NCBI GenBank assembly: GCA_902537725.1
Contig: CACBCD010000001.1
Coordinates: forward strand, 1-64,000
Origin: an uncultured PS1 clade bacterium
Lineage (GTDB): Bacteria > Pseudomonadota > Alphaproteobacteria > MED-G09
DNA length: 64,000 nucleotides
Reading direction: 5' to 3'
Positions within the stretch are counted from its first letter, which is position 1. Each line of letters begins with the position of its first letter. The position numbers and the translations under genes were made by a program. The notes beneath the pieces were generated by a model that did not search any database, was not told where the DNA came from, and was given only the letters and a program-made list of their open reading frames with translations. Positions 62,765 to 64,000 of the stretch are shown here, piece by piece.

Positions 62765-64000
62765 ATGTCTAGAATAGTTATGAAATTTGGTGGAACTTCT
62801 GTAGGAAGTGTTGAACGAATAAATCATGTTGCTGACATAGTTCGTTCAGAAGTTGACGCAAAAAATCAAGTTGTTGTTGTCTTATCAGCGATGGCTGGAG
62901 AAACTGATAGATTGGTTAATCTTACAAAGGATCTCTCAAAAGATTTTTCAGCCTCAGAATATGATGTTATTATCTCAAGCGGTGAACAAGTAAGCGTTGG
63001 CGCGTTATCTGGATTATTAAATTCTTTAGGGGTAAAATCTCAGTCATTACTTGGTTGGCAGGTTCCAATTGTGACTTCCTCATATCATAAGTCATCTCGT
63101 ATTGAGGCAATATCTTCAAAAGTTATTTTGAAACTCTTAGAGGAGAACAATGTTGTAATAATTCCTGGCTTTCAAGGTATCAACTCGGAGGGAAGAGTAA
63201 CTACCTTAGGTCGTGGTGGATCAGATACTTCAGCAGTTGCTATAGCAGCAGCAATAAAAGCTGATTTTTGTGATATTTATACTGATGTTGATGGGGTCTA
63301 TACAACTGATCCAAATAAGGTTCCTGATGCTAAAAGGCTTGATAAAATATCTTATGAAGAAATGTTAGAAATGGCTTCTCTTGGGGCTAAGGTATTACAA
63401 ACACGATCCGTTGAAACAGCGATGAATAACGATGTTGTTTTAAGAGTTCTCTCTAGTTTTTCCGATATTGGTGAAAAGAAAAAAGGAACATTGGTTTGTT
63501 CTGAAGACAGTATTTCAGACAAAAAAATTGTTACTGGTGTTGCTGCATCAACTAATGATGCCAAATTAACGCTTACGGGTATTAGAGATAAGCCTGGTGT
63601 TGCCGCTGAAATTTTAGGGACACTTGCCGAAAATAATATTAATGTGGATATGATTGTGCAAAATATTTCTAATGACAGGAAAACAACTGATCTAACTTAC
63701 ACAGTTCCAAAAGATGAGTTTGATAATGCAAAGGGGTTGATGGATAAACTTTCAGAAACTTTGTCTTATGAAAGACTAATTGTTGATTCTAATATTGCAA
63801 AAATTTCAATAGTTGGTGTTGGCATGAGAAGTAATGCCGGTGTAGCAAGTCAGATGTTTGATGTATTGTCTAAAAATAATATCAATATTGATGTAATCTC
63901 AACATCAGAGATTAAGATTTCAGTTTTGATAAATAAGGAGTTAACCGAGAAAGCTCTGAATACACTGCATGAACATTTTGAATTAGGAAATATTAATTAA
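62765..64000 (+). CDS. lysC: aspartate kinase
   Basis: First enzyme of the lysine, threonine and methionine family. The kinase domain starts MSRIVMKFGGTSVGSVERI and has TTLGRGGSDTSAVAIAAAI and YTDVDGVYTTDP. Two ACT domains follow (LTGIRDKPGVAAEILGTLAE and IVGVGMRSNAGVASQMFDVL) for feedback control. GGAG precedes the ATG. The stop codon is the last three bases of the window, so the gene is complete. It supplies precursor to dapD and dapE seen earlier. Confidence 0.96.
   Translation: MSRIVMKFGGTSVGSVERINHVADIVRSEVDAKNQVVVVLSAMAGETDRLVNLTKDLSKDFSASEYDVIISSGEQVSVGALSGLLNSLGVKSQSLLGWQVPIVTSSYHKSSRIEAISSKVILKLLEENNVVIIPGFQGINSEGRVTTLGRGGSDTSAVAIAAAIKADFCDIYTDVDGVYTTDPNKVPDAKRLDKISYEEMLEMASLGAKVLQTRSVETAMNNDVVLRVLSSFSDIGEKKKGTLVCSEDSISDKKIVTGVAASTNDAKLTLTGIRDKPGVAAEILGTLAENNINVDMIVQNISNDRKTTDLTYTVPKDEFDNAKGLMDKLSETLSYERLIVDSNIAKISIVGVGMRSNAGVASQMFDVLSKNNINIDVISTSEIKISVLINKELTEKALNTLHEHFELGNIN

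Noticed and set aside
1-64000. CRISPR array, prophage or insertion sequence
   Set aside because: No regularly spaced repeats, cas, transposase, integrase or phage structural genes were seen on either strand.

Overview
The window is a dense, AT-rich chromosomal segment of an alphaproteobacterium, probably a streamlined marine lineage. The lineage evidence is gene content: a GcrA cell-cycle regulator, class I lysyl-tRNA synthetase (LysK), the long two-domain dCTP deaminase, a DnaX whose zinc-knuckle region has lost most cysteines, and the orders rpmH-rnpA-yidC-engB-argB, def-fmt-truA and grxC-nitrilase-DUF1178-ubiG-lysC. Intergenic gaps are short, start and stop codons often overlap, and I see no insertion sequence, prophage, integrase or CRISPR array. 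I cannot name a species; low-GC marine groups such as HIMB59/AEGEAN-169-like bacteria are only a guess.

Layout. 0-1.4 kb: the 3' part of a Rieske oxygenase gene cut by the window edge. 1.4-15.2 kb: housekeeping genes: nudC, dnaX-recR, def-fmt-truA, a long minus-strand operon running rpmH, rnpA, yidC, engB, argB, HAD phosphatase, dapD, dapE, then rmuC and tRNA-Arg(ACG). 15.2-34.3 kb: an accessory, apparently catabolic region. It holds a P1 peptidase, gamma-glutamyltransferase, a malonyl-CoA synthetase-like enzyme, epoxide-hydrolase-like and VOC proteins, a D-aminoacylase-type amidohydrolase, two further Rieske oxygenases, a cupin, three consecutive exported proteins, an MFS transporter, a TonB-dependent receptor and an NTF2-fold protein, with tRNA-Ala(TGC), a fatty-acid hydroxylase and YaaA between them. 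34.4-42.6 kb: panBCD, a metallo-beta-lactamase-fold protein, a small exported protein, a LysR regulator and small membrane or enzyme genes. 42.7-51.1 kb: a complete phosphate module: phoR, a porin, pstSCAB, phoU and phoB, with a clear PhoB-type direct repeat before the porin. 51.1-64 kb: gcrA, argD-argF, trkH, dcd, lysK and the grxC-to-lysC block.

How genes work together. The TonB receptor, exported proteins, MFS carrier, Rieske oxygenases and small alpha+beta enzymes could form an uptake and oxidation route for an unidentified organic compound. No reductase or ferredoxin for the oxygenases is in the window, so electrons must come from elsewhere. The phosphate genes form one PhoB-responsive unit. 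The small-RNA candidates are the least expected signals: a 14-bp hairpin at 37.6 kb whose minus-strand loop is C-rich and resembles an anti-Shine-Dalgarno sequence, and a second candidate at 39.5 kb with a CCTCCCC motif followed by a GC-rich hairpin. Both resemble in style the alphaproteobacterial CCUCC-motif ('cuckoo') RNAs.

Several starts in the supplied ORF track were corrected. rpmH, too short for the track, was added; rnpA, engB, argB, gcrA, grxC, pstS and others were trimmed; pstC appears to start at a rare ATT codon.
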